Assembly (NCBI GenBank): GCA_022601195.1
Contig: JAHZIX010000017.1
Span: forward strand, 310,001-374,000
DNA length: 64,000 nt
Direction of reading: 5' to 3'
Source: Deltaproteobacteria bacterium
Lineage (GTDB): Bacteria; Acidobacteriota; Thermoanaerobaculia; Multivoradales; JAHZIX01
Part shown: positions 38,095-47,396 of the stretch, in pieces
Position numbering within the stretch: the stretch's first letter is position 1
Layout: every line of letters begins with the position of its first letter
Notes under the pieces: model-generated
What the model was told of the DNA's origin: nothing
The model's database searches: none
Seen by the model: the letters and a program-made list of their open reading frames with translations, nothing else
Translations under genes and position numbers: made by a program

Positions 38095-38997
38095 TCAGCT
38101 GACCACCGCCTCTTCCTCTTTGTAGACATCAAAGTTAACCTCCCCCAGCTTGAGCCGGCGCAGGACGTGCCCACAAGAGAAAAAGACGATGGCTTGAAAA
38201 TACAGGCTCATCAAGGTCGCGTCGAGAAAATCGAGTTGGAAGATATTGTCAGCCGCTACCGTCATGAAAAAGATGCTCACGGCAAGACTGACGTAGAGGT
38301 AGGAAGTGAGATTCGTTGCGATTTGCCTTTCTCGATCCCCTGGAGCCTGGTGAGGGTCCTGTTTTTTGCCATAGAGATGCCGAGCCCCCAAGGCGATGAA
38401 GAAGAGATTGCTCCCGGTGATCACCGCTGCGCTGTCGAAGCTGCTCCATCGGAGGACGAATTGTTTCCCATAAAGATCCAGGAAAATGGCGGCCAGGTAG
38501 AACAAGATTGCCCAGCTCAGGAGTGTTGGAGACACGAAGTCGAAGAGCCGCCGAGGGCGAAGCTGTGCCTTTCGAGTCGAAGCAGAATTTGCTTCTCTCA
38601 TGGATTTGAATCTCCCGAACTCCAACACCTCTAGCAACACCAACGGCAGAAGTTGAATCATGCCGTATGTTGCAGGCCAGGCTTCCGAGATAAACCCATC
38701 GTCGGCAAAAGTGCCTTGATCCACCAGGATCACTGCCGCGAGAAAAACGAATCCAAGGAAGAAGATGATCCGATTGATCACTTTGAAGGCGATGTGCCCC
38801 ATCTTGTAGTACTCCACGGGCTGAGGGTAGAGCTTGGGGTATTCCGACGGAGGGTAGCTCTTGAGCACAGACCTCATGCGATCCAGGAGTTTCTCGGCAA
38901 AATAGAAGGAGATGAAAAAATCTGGCCCAAAAACACAACGTAAAAAAGAAGGCTCGACCAAGTCCACATACTCAGACTCCTCCACTTCCGCGATCAT
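38095..38997 (-). CDS. Multi-pass membrane protein of unknown function
   Basis: Several hydrophobic segments (VINRIIFFLGFVFLAAVILV, LLSWAILFYLAAIFLDLYG, ...); overlaps the 3' end of the GntR gene; start uncertain. Confidence 0.6.
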   Translation of the reverse strand: MIAEVEESEYVDLVEPSFLRCVFGPDFFISFYFAEKLLDRMRSVLKSYPPSEYPKLYPQPVEYYKMGHIAFKVINRIIFFLGFVFLAAVILVDQGTFADDGFISEAWPATYGMIQLLPLVLLEVLEFGRFKSMREANSASTRKAQLRPRRLFDFVSPTLLSWAILFYLAAIFLDLYGKQFVLRWSSFDSAAVITGSNLFFIALGARHLYGKKQDPHQAPGDRERQIATNLTSYLYVSLAVSIFFMTVAADNIFQLDFLDATLMSLYFQAIVFFSCGHVLRRLKLGEVNFDVYKEEEAVVS

Positions 38998-39361
38998 TCA
39001 TCACATTGCCGAAAGCGATTCGAATCTCTGAATCCGTCACTCCCGATTCCCGGAAAGCCCCGATCGCCTGGCTCAACTGAGCCACCACCCAATCGTTCAA
39101 ATCGATGGTGCTATTGACCTTGGCATTCGGATGCACGAAGGTGCCTCGATACCCCTTGGTTTGAAGGACGGAATCCCGTTCCAAGAGTCGATATGCCTTG
39201 GCCACCGTCTTGTTGTTGATCTCCAGATCGTTGGCTAGCTGACGAATGGAAGGCAGCGGATCCCCAGGAGAAATCTTGTCCTCGAGAACGGCTCTTTTGA
39301 TCTGCTCCATCAATTGAGTGAACAAAGGAACGGGAGCGTCGATGTCGATGATGATGTCCAT
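38972..39361 (-). CDS. GntR-family regulator, short YtrA-type
   Basis: MDIIIDIDAPVPLFTQLMEQIKRAVLEDKISPGDPLPSIRQLANDLEINNKTVAKAYRLLERDSVLQTKGYRGTFV; start set at MDIIID. Confidence 0.9.
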   Translation of the reverse strand: MDIIIDIDAPVPLFTQLMEQIKRAVLEDKISPGDPLPSIRQLANDLEINNKTVAKAYRLLERDSVLQTKGYRGTFVHPNAKVNSTIDLNDWVVAQLSQAIGAFRESGVTDSEIRIAFGNVMNDRGSGGV

Positions 39362-39401
39362 TGCCGTGTGCTTCGGGTTTTCCTCTCGAGGTATACCCCT
39401 A

Positions 39402-39425
39402 TGTACCCCTCGAAGTAAGGGTACA
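39402..39425. promoter_or_regulatory. Candidate operator TGTACCC-N10-GGGTACA upstream of GntR/YtrA-type regulator
   Basis: Perfect 7-bp arms read directly, about 40 bp upstream of the regulator ATG. Confidence 0.55.
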
Positions 39426-39542
39426 ATGGGATCACCCTTTTTAAAAGAGCCACCAAGGTAGCCAGACCAGAGGGGGCATATGCTTCTCCTGTGATGGAAA
39501 GGCTCTGGGCTCCGAAAACTGGGCCCGTGGTAGCCTTCCGCC

Positions 39543-39914
39543 ATGGGTAGCGAACACTTTCAGAACGACGTCATCTTGGGGCTACGATCCAGGGCTCTCG
39601 CCTTTCCCGAAGTCCTCGAAGGGGACTCGTGCGTCAAACGAAGCTTTAAGGTCCGTAAGAAGGGATTCCTCTATCTCGGGGAGAACGCCAAGGGGTACAA
39701 CATTATGGTCAAGCTCGGCCCTTCCAAGGAAGAAGCCCAAGCTCTGGCCAGCGCTCGGCCCAAGAGTTGGAGCGTGGGAAAAGGGGGCTGGGCTAGCCTG
39801 AAATTTGGCCCCGACGAGATACCGCCAGAGGGATTGCTGGAGCGCTGGATGGAGGAAAGCTACCGACTTCAGGCTCCCAAGACACTGGTTGCTACCCTGG
39901 AGCCCCCTCGGTGA
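39543..39914 (+). CDS. MmcQ/YjbR-like family protein
   Basis: ALAFPEVLEGDSCVKRSFKVRKKGFLYLGENAKGYNIMVKLGPSKEEAQALASARPKSWSVGKGGWASLKFGPDEIPPEGLLERWMEESYRLQAPKTL. Confidence 0.65.
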   Translation: MGSEHFQNDVILGLRSRALAFPEVLEGDSCVKRSFKVRKKGFLYLGENAKGYNIMVKLGPSKEEAQALASARPKSWSVGKGGWASLKFGPDEIPPEGLLERWMEESYRLQAPKTLVATLEPPR

Positions 39915-40343
39915 TGCGAGCCCGAGCGCCTTGGCTCCAATGAATTTCAACTGAGGGCCCCTCTCCTCCATCGCCCCGCTCTCAATGCGGTGAGGCTTAG
40001 ATCTCGAGAGCACCCGGACAATCAGCTCTCCGCAGGAACGCCTCTTACGCCGCTGCCGTTCCATTCCACATCCAGCATCTCCTTCGACCAGGGCTGTGTC
40101 TGGGTCAAGAACTCACCTTTACCACCGCAATAGATCCAGTTCTTCGGCAGCTCCGTATTCAAAGTAGCTTCTTGTCGAAATGTCTCATTCACTTCGCCGC
40201 GAGCCGCCGGAGGCGCCTGCTGATGCTTAGAAGGTATCTGCAGCATTCACGGAACATCTGTACTCGGGCACAGGTGAGGTATTTGGGTGAGAGGTCTGGC
40301 TTCAGGCAGAAAGGGAGCCGCTTCAGCTAGGGCTTCCATGTGT

Positions 40344-40379
40344 TGATCTCATCGGAGCGCTCTGCGCTTCTGATGCAAC
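40344..40379 (+). promoter_or_regulatory. Conserved structured upstream element of the Cys7 secreted protein gene (copy B)
   Basis: TGATCTCATCGGAGCGCTCTGCGCTTCTGATGCAAC, 31/36 identical to 31022-31057; same nested CATC/GATG and GCGC-N3-GCGC arms. Confidence 0.6.
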
Positions 40380-40412
40380 GGGAATCGTATGCCTACTATT
40401 GGGAGAAACTCT

Positions 40413-40766
40413 ATGAAAATCGCGTTCAAGTTTGCAGTCGTCGTACTCACCGCTTCCTGCTCCACCTTCCTCCTCGCCGCGGAAGAACAGAAACTCGAAG
40501 TGGCTACTGCGAAGGCTAGTGTTGAAGTCGAGGAAACAGAGGTAAAGCCCGCCACGCCAGAGGAAGAAGGCACTATCGGACTGGAGGAACTAGACCTTCA
40601 GGCCCCGGAAGGCGATCTCAAGGCTCTGCCCAGGTGCAACACCATTGAAGGATTTTCTTGCCCCAGCATTACGGCTTTTTGTCGGTGCGAACTCTGGCCG
40701 GGTGAGCCTACGATTTGCTTCTGCAAGGAAGATCAATTCGGCATTCTGGAGTGGCAGTGCATCTGA
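40413..40766 (+). CDS. Small secreted Cys-rich protein (Cys7 framework), copy B
   Basis: Signal peptide + acidic spacer with ELDLQAPEGD + CNTIEGFSCPSITAFCRCELWPGEPTICFCKEDQFGILEWQCI; Cys spacing identical to 31091-31438. Confidence 0.8.
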   Translation: MKIAFKFAVVVLTASCSTFLLAAEEQKLEVATAKASVEVEETEVKPATPEEEGTIGLEELDLQAPEGDLKALPRCNTIEGFSCPSITAFCRCELWPGEPTICFCKEDQFGILEWQCI

Positions 40767-40807
40767 GCTAGGTCTGCCTTTTGAAGAGTGAGGCTCTCTC
40801 GGCCTCT

Positions 40808-40835
40808 TCGACCCTCTGGGTTCTCAGAGGGCCGA
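40808..40835 (+). terminator. Terminator-like hairpin after Cys7 copy B
   Basis: TCG-A-CCCTCTG-GGTTCT-CAGAGGG-C-CGA followed by a T-rich stretch; resembles the hairpin after copy A. Confidence 0.5.
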
Positions 40836-41004
40836 TTCTCTTCTTGAGTTGTTCCCCCTGCAAAACCCTCCCGCTCTCCCCGAATTCGTTCTGAGTTCCT
40901 GTCTCGAGTCCCTTTTCCTCTTGGACCTACTTCAAAAAGGTCATCGATGCCCAGCGAGAAGCTACTAGCGAGGACAAGGCGATGAACAGTGAGGGCCATT
41001 GATC

Positions 41005-41203
41005 ATGAAGGCTTCGGTTTGGAAACTCAACGATCCGGAAGAGTCAGATCAGCTTTCCCTTCGCGAGGAGGTGCTCCCCCACCCCCGGGAGCGGTGAGGT
41101 TCTCGTCGAGCTCGATGCCACGGGCCTCAATCGAGCCGACCTGCTCTTCATGGCGGCTGGCAGTCTTCCAACAATTCCTAGCCCGATCTCCTTACCTCTG
41201 TGA
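41005..41203 (+). pseudogene. Remnant of a zinc-type/quinone oxidoreductase (MDR family) N-terminus with internal frameshift
   Basis: Frame 1 MKASVWKLNDPEESDQLSLREEVLPHP then frame 2 PGSGEVLVELDATGLNRADLLFMAAGSLP. Confidence 0.65.
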
Positions 41204-41279
41204 CCTTCCCACGAGAATTCGAGCTAGCTGCCGGGGCCCTGTCTGGCCAAGGGCAGATGCCTTTGTTCTCTCTTCCGTC

Positions 41280-42584
41280 TCAGCCCTGCTCCGCGATTTT
41301 CTCCTTGAGGCTCCGAAGCCTCTCTTCTGCGGCGGTCAGGGTAGTGCTCCTGATGGCCCGGGTGCGATCATCTGTGACCGGAAGAGCCTTGGCCAGACGG
41401 ATCTCCTGCTCCAGGGCTTCGGCGGCTTCCTTCAGCTGATGGTTGGCTTCGTAGGCGTCCGCCAAGCCACTGAAAGAGGCGGCCACGGTAGGCTGGTACT
41501 GAACTCGGCGTTGAGCGACGGCGACAGCTTCTTCGGTGCGATCCAGGGCGATCAGGTGGCGGGTGATGAATCGCAGACAGTTGACGCTATTCCAGCGGTC
41601 CGCCCGCGGCAGCACATCGAAGCCCACTCGTTTCGATAGCTCCCGGTAGTACTTGTCGATATTTTCCAGAGCATCTCCCGGCTCGGCGACGAGATCCCGG
41701 TAGCGGGAAGCCCAAAGCTCATGAGGGAAATTCTGCTCTAGGGCAGATTGCACGGCCTTGATGAAAACCTCATAGTGATCCGCCTTGGGGACGACTTCCA
41801 CCCTCAGATCGAGGGCCGTTGACTGGCCAAAGCGCCTCTCCAGCTCATCGAGATTGGTCTGGTAGTCCAGGCGCTTCTGGATGTCGCTGTCCGCAACTCC
41901 AAGGTACAGCTTCGCCCTTCGTTTCGGAGCTTCAGCCAAAGCTTCTTCGAACGCATCCAAAAAGGTCTTGTCCTGGGCATAGCCCATGCCGATCATGTCG
42001 GCTGCGGCCACCAGGATGTGGCTACGAAAAAGATCGGGGGCATGGGTAAAGGTGTAAATGGGAAACAGACTGCTCCCAGAAACTCCGATGATCAGGCGAT
42101 AGGAGTTGGCTCGATAGTTCTTCTCGAGAAAGGGGATCACCTCTTTTTCGAGATGCTGCACACTGAGCTGGGGATCTCCGGAACCACCGAGGGTCTTCGC
42201 CCCCCACATGCCGTGGGTGTAGATGAGAGGAATATCTCCCATGTCGTTCAAGCTGACGACGATGGACTCTGGAATCCGCTCCCGTTCGCTAAGGAGTTTC
42301 ACCATACCGGCCAGGGTCGGGAAAAATCGATTGCCATGTCCACCGTTGATGAAGATCACCGGATAGGTGTGTTCTCTGGAGGACACTTCGAAGCCGTCCG
42401 GCAGGTAGATATTCATCGAGACGGTATCGGAGAGGATCGCGGACCGGAACTCGATCCGTTTCCCTATGGTGATCGGGGTTTCCTGTCCAGCTTCGAGCCC
42501 AGGCTGCTTGTTCCCAGGGAGTTGGCCCTGGGCGCCAGATGCAGCGAGGGCTGCGAGGAATATGGCTATGCTGATTTTTCTCAA
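41280..42584 (-). CDS. Secreted alpha/beta-hydrolase-fold esterase-like protein with C-terminal TPR-like region
   Basis: Probable TTG start then signal KISIAIFLAALAASGAQG; MNIYLPDGFEVSSREHTYPVIFINGGHGN...YRLIIGVSGSSLFPIYTFTHAPDLF; ORF track extends to 42800. Confidence 0.75.
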   Translation of the reverse strand: MRKISIAIFLAALAASGAQGQLPGNKQPGLEAGQETPITIGKRIEFRSAILSDTVSMNIYLPDGFEVSSREHTYPVIFINGGHGNRFFPTLAGMVKLLSERERIPESIVVSLNDMGDIPLIYTHGMWGAKTLGGSGDPQLSVQHLEKEVIPFLEKNYRANSYRLIIGVSGSSLFPIYTFTHAPDLFRSHILVAAADMIGMGYAQDKTFLDAFEEALAEAPKRRAKLYLGVADSDIQKRLDYQTNLDELERRFGQSTALDLRVEVVPKADHYEVFIKAVQSALEQNFPHELWASRYRDLVAEPGDALENIDKYYRELSKRVGFDVLPRADRWNSVNCLRFITRHLIALDRTEEAVAVAQRRVQYQPTVAASFSGLADAYEANHQLKEAAEALEQEIRLAKALPVTDDRTRAIRSTTLTAAEERLRSLKEKIAEQG

Positions 42585-43070
42585 GGTGGTCTCGTTTCTC
42601 TTCCTGGCTCCCTCTAACGGAGGAATCTTGCTGGAATACAAATTTGGGTGAACCTGGTTGACTTCTGCCCTGAGCCCCGTCGAGATCCTCTCAGTTCCGA
42701 AACTCACGGAGCTGGGAGCTTGTCGCTTCGATCTATCCCCTTGAATACGAACTCCTTGGGTTCGGGTTTCACGACTTTGGACTGAGTACTCGGAAGCCAT
42801 TATCCATCGACAACCCTACCCCGCCATTCCGGCAAAACTTGGTTCCGCTCCACAGTTCTCTCACCGGGCCCCAGAGCTCCCTCACCGAGTGTGGGCGAGA
42901 AGAAACTTGCTCATTGGATGACGGGATCGAGCTCAATAATCCGCTTAATAGAGTCTGGGGTGAACGATCACTACGCTCGGAGCCACTCCAGAAGATTGTT
43001 CAAAGCGTAGTTATGAAGTGGGCTCGACCTTTGGGCTCGCGAATCCAGTGCTTCCGGAAGGAGCGTTTTT

Positions 43071-45479
43071 ATGTGTCACACCCGTCTCCGCTCGAATCCT
43101 CAGTCACCGGAAACAAGGAGAGGTCGCAGCGACTGGCCTGCTAGCCAGAGTCTTCCGTGGGGAAACCTCGCTGGGAAGGTGCCGGCTGCCGTTCTCGCCC
43201 TGACTACTCTCGTCGCCCTGACGATCTCAGCTCCCTTCACCCCCACCACCTCCGCCTCCGAGCTGGACTCCGCAACTCCCACGGTCCTGCCTGCCCATGA
43301 AGTCAAGACTCCCGCAGGGGAGGAAGAACCGATCGCATCCATTGGTCATGGAGCCTTTTTCGACCACAGCGGCCAGCAGATCGTGCCGACGGCTGAGTTC
43401 GTTGCCCGGGCCCAGAGTTGGTACCGGGAAAGACTTCTGGCCAGGCTGGCTCCGCAGCAGGAAGCGGAATTCGACACTTTCGAACAGCGTTTGACCGAGG
43501 GCATGAGCCTGGACTCCCAAAGCCGCCTGGTGACCAATCAGCGCTCTCTGGAATGGCTGGCTACAAACTCCACCCTGACGGCGGAAGACGCTCGCATGCT
43601 GGGAAAGCTGAAAGCGTTGAAGAACCAGCTGAACTGGGTCCTGCCCCGCCGGGACGATCTCGAGGAGCTGCGAGAGCTCAAGGCTTTCAAGCCGGATTTG
43701 ATGCTCGAGAGCCGGCTCCAACGGCCGGAATTCAATCTGACACCCCAGACATCCCACTTGGTCACCACCAACAGCGGCCAGGACTACATCGATGAATGTG
43801 CCATGTGGAGTGTGCCGATTCCGCCCTCCATCGGCGTCTTGGACCCCGCCGGCCTGACCGGCTGGAGAAGCCTGGGCTTTATTCCCACGGGAGACCAATT
43901 CATCGTCGGGACTCCGGCGGAAGTCCGCGTTTTCGAGAGCAGCGACGGCATGTGCATCGCCCTGCCCCGGTACACCAACGGGGGCCTTGGTACGGTCTTC
44001 CTCGATGGCGTCATCTGCTTGAGCCAAATCACCTCGAAGGTCTGCTACTGGGACAACCAAATGGGCGGCGTCGGCTTCAACTTCGCCGCCGGCGATGAGA
44101 TTCCCATCGGGGTGCCGGACTTCACGGTGGATCCCATGCTCCGGTACCAAGGCGGAGGCGCGGAAATCGAGTTCGGTTCCGGTGGCATTTGCGCGGACTG
44201 CCACGCTGGTGAGAACCCTTACATCATTCACCCGGACTCGAACCTGGGCTCGGTTCTCTTCGGAGATATGGGCAGCTCCCCACTGAATCTTCCGACTTTC
44301 GGCCCTGACCGCCATGACCCCATCGTGGGCGGAAGCTGGCCTCAGAATGCCCTATCCCATGCCCAGCCTCTCGTTCCAGCGGCCTGCAGCGGCTGCCATA
44401 GCTTCGGAGGTTCCGGCGGACGGTTCCCTCATTTGTCCTCGGACATACCGGACTATTGCAACACCATCCTGGCCCAGGCGATCACCGACACCATGCCTCC
44501 CGGCTCTCCCGGCAGCCAAGCGGGAACCCCGGCCATCGTCAACTTCCAGGCCTTCTGCAACACGGCCCCTAGCTCCGGCCCCTCCAATCGGGGTGACCCT
44601 CATCTCACCACCACCAACGGCGTGCGCTACGACTTCCAGGCCGCCGGTGAGTTCGTATCTCTGCGCAACTCGGCCACGGGTTTCGAGCTGCAGACTCGCC
44701 AAACCCCGGTTCTCACCACCTTCACCCCCGGAGCCAACGCTCACACCGGCTTGTCGAGTTGCGTCAGCCTCAACACCGCAGCGGCGTTTCGCCTTGGTGA
44801 GCGCCGCATCAGCTATCAGCCACTGAGGGGCGGCGAGCAGATGCTGCTGCGCATCGATGGCCATCCGGTCACCCTCAACGAACGAGGCTTCGACCTGGGA
44901 GGGGGCAACTGGATCGCCAATGCTGCTGCCGGCGGAGGAATCGAGGTCACCGTGTCTGATGGAACTCGAGTGATCGTCACCCCCAACTACTGGTCATCCC
45001 AGGGCTATTGGTATCTCAATGTGGAAGTTCTCGATACGCCAGCTCGGGAGGGCACCATGGGTCACATTCTCGGCTCCGATTGGTTGCCCTTGGCCCCTAA
45101 CGGTTCGTCCTTTGGACCCGCTCCAGCCAGCATCCCCGCTCGGGATTTCTTGCTCAACCAGGTCTTCGCCAACGCCTGGCGGGTCACGAGCTCGACGAGT
45201 CTCTTCGACTACGAACCCGGCACCTCCACGGAGGACTTCACGGAGAAGCATTGGCCGCCCCCAAGTGGCACCTCCTGCACTGAGATTCCTTCCAATCCCT
45301 GGCCCGGTAGTGAACCCAGAAAGCCCGTGAAGGGAATGGACCTCCGCCGAGCCAAGACGCTCTGTAGCGTTATCGAGGACCAGGCGGCCTATGAGGAGTG
45401 CGTCTTTGACTTGAACCTCATGGGCGACCCAGCCATCGTCAACGCTTATCTGCTGACCCTACAGCTAAGAAATATGTAG
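43071..45479 (+). CDS. Secreted protein with two CXXCH heme motifs and a C-terminal von Willebrand factor type D-like domain
   Basis: CADCHAGENPYIIHP and CSGCHSFGG; GDPHLTTTNGVRYDFQAAGEFVSLRNSATGFELQTRQ; tail YEECVFDLNLMGDPAIVNAYLLT. Confidence 0.8.
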   Translation: MCHTRLRSNPQSPETRRGRSDWPASQSLPWGNLAGKVPAAVLALTTLVALTISAPFTPTTSASELDSATPTVLPAHEVKTPAGEEEPIASIGHGAFFDHSGQQIVPTAEFVARAQSWYRERLLARLAPQQEAEFDTFEQRLTEGMSLDSQSRLVTNQRSLEWLATNSTLTAEDARMLGKLKALKNQLNWVLPRRDDLEELRELKAFKPDLMLESRLQRPEFNLTPQTSHLVTTNSGQDYIDECAMWSVPIPPSIGVLDPAGLTGWRSLGFIPTGDQFIVGTPAEVRVFESSDGMCIALPRYTNGGLGTVFLDGVICLSQITSKVCYWDNQMGGVGFNFAAGDEIPIGVPDFTVDPMLRYQGGGAEIEFGSGGICADCHAGENPYIIHPDSNLGSVLFGDMGSSPLNLPTFGPDRHDPIVGGSWPQNALSHAQPLVPAACSGCHSFGGSGGRFPHLSSDIPDYCNTILAQAITDTMPPGSPGSQAGTPAIVNFQAFCNTAPSSGPSNRGDPHLTTTNGVRYDFQAAGEFVSLRNSATGFELQTRQTPVLTTFTPGANAHTGLSSCVSLNTAAAFRLGERRISYQPLRGGEQMLLRIDGHPVTLNERGFDLGGGNWIANAAAGGGIEVTVSDGTRVIVTPNYWSSQGYWYLNVEVLDTPAREGTMGHILGSDWLPLAPNGSSFGPAPASIPARDFLLNQVFANAWRVTSSTSLFDYEPGTSTEDFTEKHWPPPSGTSCTEIPSNPWPGSEPRKPVKGMDLRRAKTLCSVIEDQAAYEECVFDLNLMGDPAIVNAYLLTLQLRNM

Positions 45480-45504
45480 CTTCCGTTAGCTGCAGAGGAA
45501 CGTA

Positions 45505-45553
45505 GAGGGCTGCTGGCTGTGTGCAAGCATGGGCAGCAGCCCTCTTTCGTTTT
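45505..45553 (+). terminator. Intrinsic terminator after the cytochrome/vWD gene
   Basis: GAGGGCTGCTG ... CAGCAGCCCTC followed by TTTCGTTTT. Confidence 0.75.
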
Positions 45554-45784
45554 CCCTCGACGTTTAGGCCACCACGGCTGGCTTCGGCATCCCATCGTTT
45601 CCACCCCTCGAGACCCACTCCCTAGCTCTCCCCTCACGCTCCAATCCTAGCCGCGCCGCCCCTTCTTCGCCTTCAGTAACGAGAGAATTTTCTCCTTCGT
45701 TGAAGGATTCCAGAAACTCCTTGCGCCCTAGAGAGTAAGGCCGCTTCAGTTAGGACTTCCTCAGTCAAGGAAAGGAAGAAGGGG

Positions 45785-47013
45785 ATGAACGAGAAGAGAC
45801 GACCAAGAGGCCTCACTGAGTTTATTGGGTTGGGGATCTGCCTCTGGATGGTGTGTAACGAATCCAATGTGCAAGCTCAGATCACCGCAGACCCGACGTT
45901 GATACGGCGAACTGAGATCTTCAGCGATACCAGTCCCGCCATTCCAGTGAAGAGAAGCACCTGGGCTCCTACTGTCCTTCCAGCTCACGAGAAAGTTTCT
46001 CCGGCCCAGGAGGAGCCCATCGCCTACATAGGTCATGGCGCCTTTTTTGATCACAGCGGTGAGCAGATCGTGCCGACGGCGGAATTCGTTGACAAGGCAC
46101 AGAGCTGGTACCGGGCTCGGCTTCTCACCAGGCTCACGCCGGACCAGCATGCCGAATTCGCTCGCTTTGAACGGCGATTGACCGCAGGCATCAGCCTGGA
46201 CGAGCAAACGAACCTCATCGCGCATCAGCGCTCCCTCGACTGGTTATTGGCCAACTCCACCCTCACGGCAGAAGACGGTCGCATGCTGGGCAAGTTGAGA
46301 GCACTGAAATCTCGGCTGAATTGGGTACTGCCCCGGAGGGACGACCTCGAGGAGTTGAGAAATCTCAAGCCCTTTCAGGTTGACCTCATGCTGGAGAGCC
46401 GGCTTCGGCAGCCGGACTTCAACCCGACACCCCAGACGGACCACTTGGTCACCACCAACAGCGGCCAGCCCTACCTCGACGAATGCGCCTTGTGGAGGGT
46501 TCCAATCCCAAAACCTATTGGTATCTCAATATTGAAGTTCTCGACACGCCGGCCCGGGAGGGCACCATGGGCCCCGTCATGACCACCGACTGGCTACCCC
46601 TGGGTCCCAACGGTTTGTCCTTCGGGCCAGCACCGGGCACCCTTGCAGCCCGGGATGTGCTGCTCAATCAGGTTTTCGCCAACGCTTGGCGGGTCGATGA
46701 TTCTACGAGCCTCTTCGACTATCAACCAGGAACTTCCACAGCGTCCTTCACTGAAGCTGCCTGGCCCCCACCGAGCGGCACTGCCTGTACCGATATTCCC
46801 AGCACCCCGTGGCCGGGAGGTCGGCCGAGGGAACCAGTGAAAGGGATGAACCTCGATCGAGCCAAGATGCTTTGCCGAGTCATCAAGGACCCTGCCGCCT
46901 TTGAGGAATGCGTCTTCGACCTGAGACTCATGGGAGAAGCGGCCATGGCGGATGCTTATTCGATGACTCTGAAGCTCCTGGATTACTACCGCCTTAGCGC
47001 CACCGAGGAATAA
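45785..47013 (+). pseudogene. Tandem paralog of 43071-45479 with internal deletion and frame change (ORFs 45785-46582 and 46483-47013)
   Basis: N-part GHGAFFDHSGEQIVPTAEFVDKAQSWYRARLLTRL... and C-part YWYLNIEVLDTPAREGTMGP... match the upstream gene ends; CXXCH motifs and most of the vWD domain absent. Confidence 0.8.
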
Positions 47014-47396
47014 AAGCCCTTTCGGCTTCACCGTGTCGCGCCCTGGGCCGTTGGTCCTCTTTGAAGACCGAACGGGTATGGCTGAGTCGGTGAAGGTTGC
47101 CGCGTCAAACGGGTTAACACCTCTAAACGGTTACCTGAAAATAAAGATAGTCGAAGAAGTAACTTATCGCTCTTGATAAATAAATACTCTCCGGCTATAT
47201 TGAATGAAAGTTCTGACCTAGTTCCCGTGAGCCCAGCGGGGTGGCAGCACTCAACAAGAATACGCGGGGCTCTCTGGTATGTGATCCGAGACCCAGGGGT
47301 CCTGAACTCAAGAAGAGATTCGACACCCCTGCTAAGGGCTTGACCATCTTGCGGTGAAGCCTGGCAAAGACCCACTTTCGCTTTTGGAGGCCTCCC

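Noticed and set aside
43227-44315. Minus-strand 362-aa ORF opposite the cytochrome/vWD gene
   Set aside because: The plus strand has a signal peptide, CXXCH and vWD motifs; the antisense ORF has no recognisable features.
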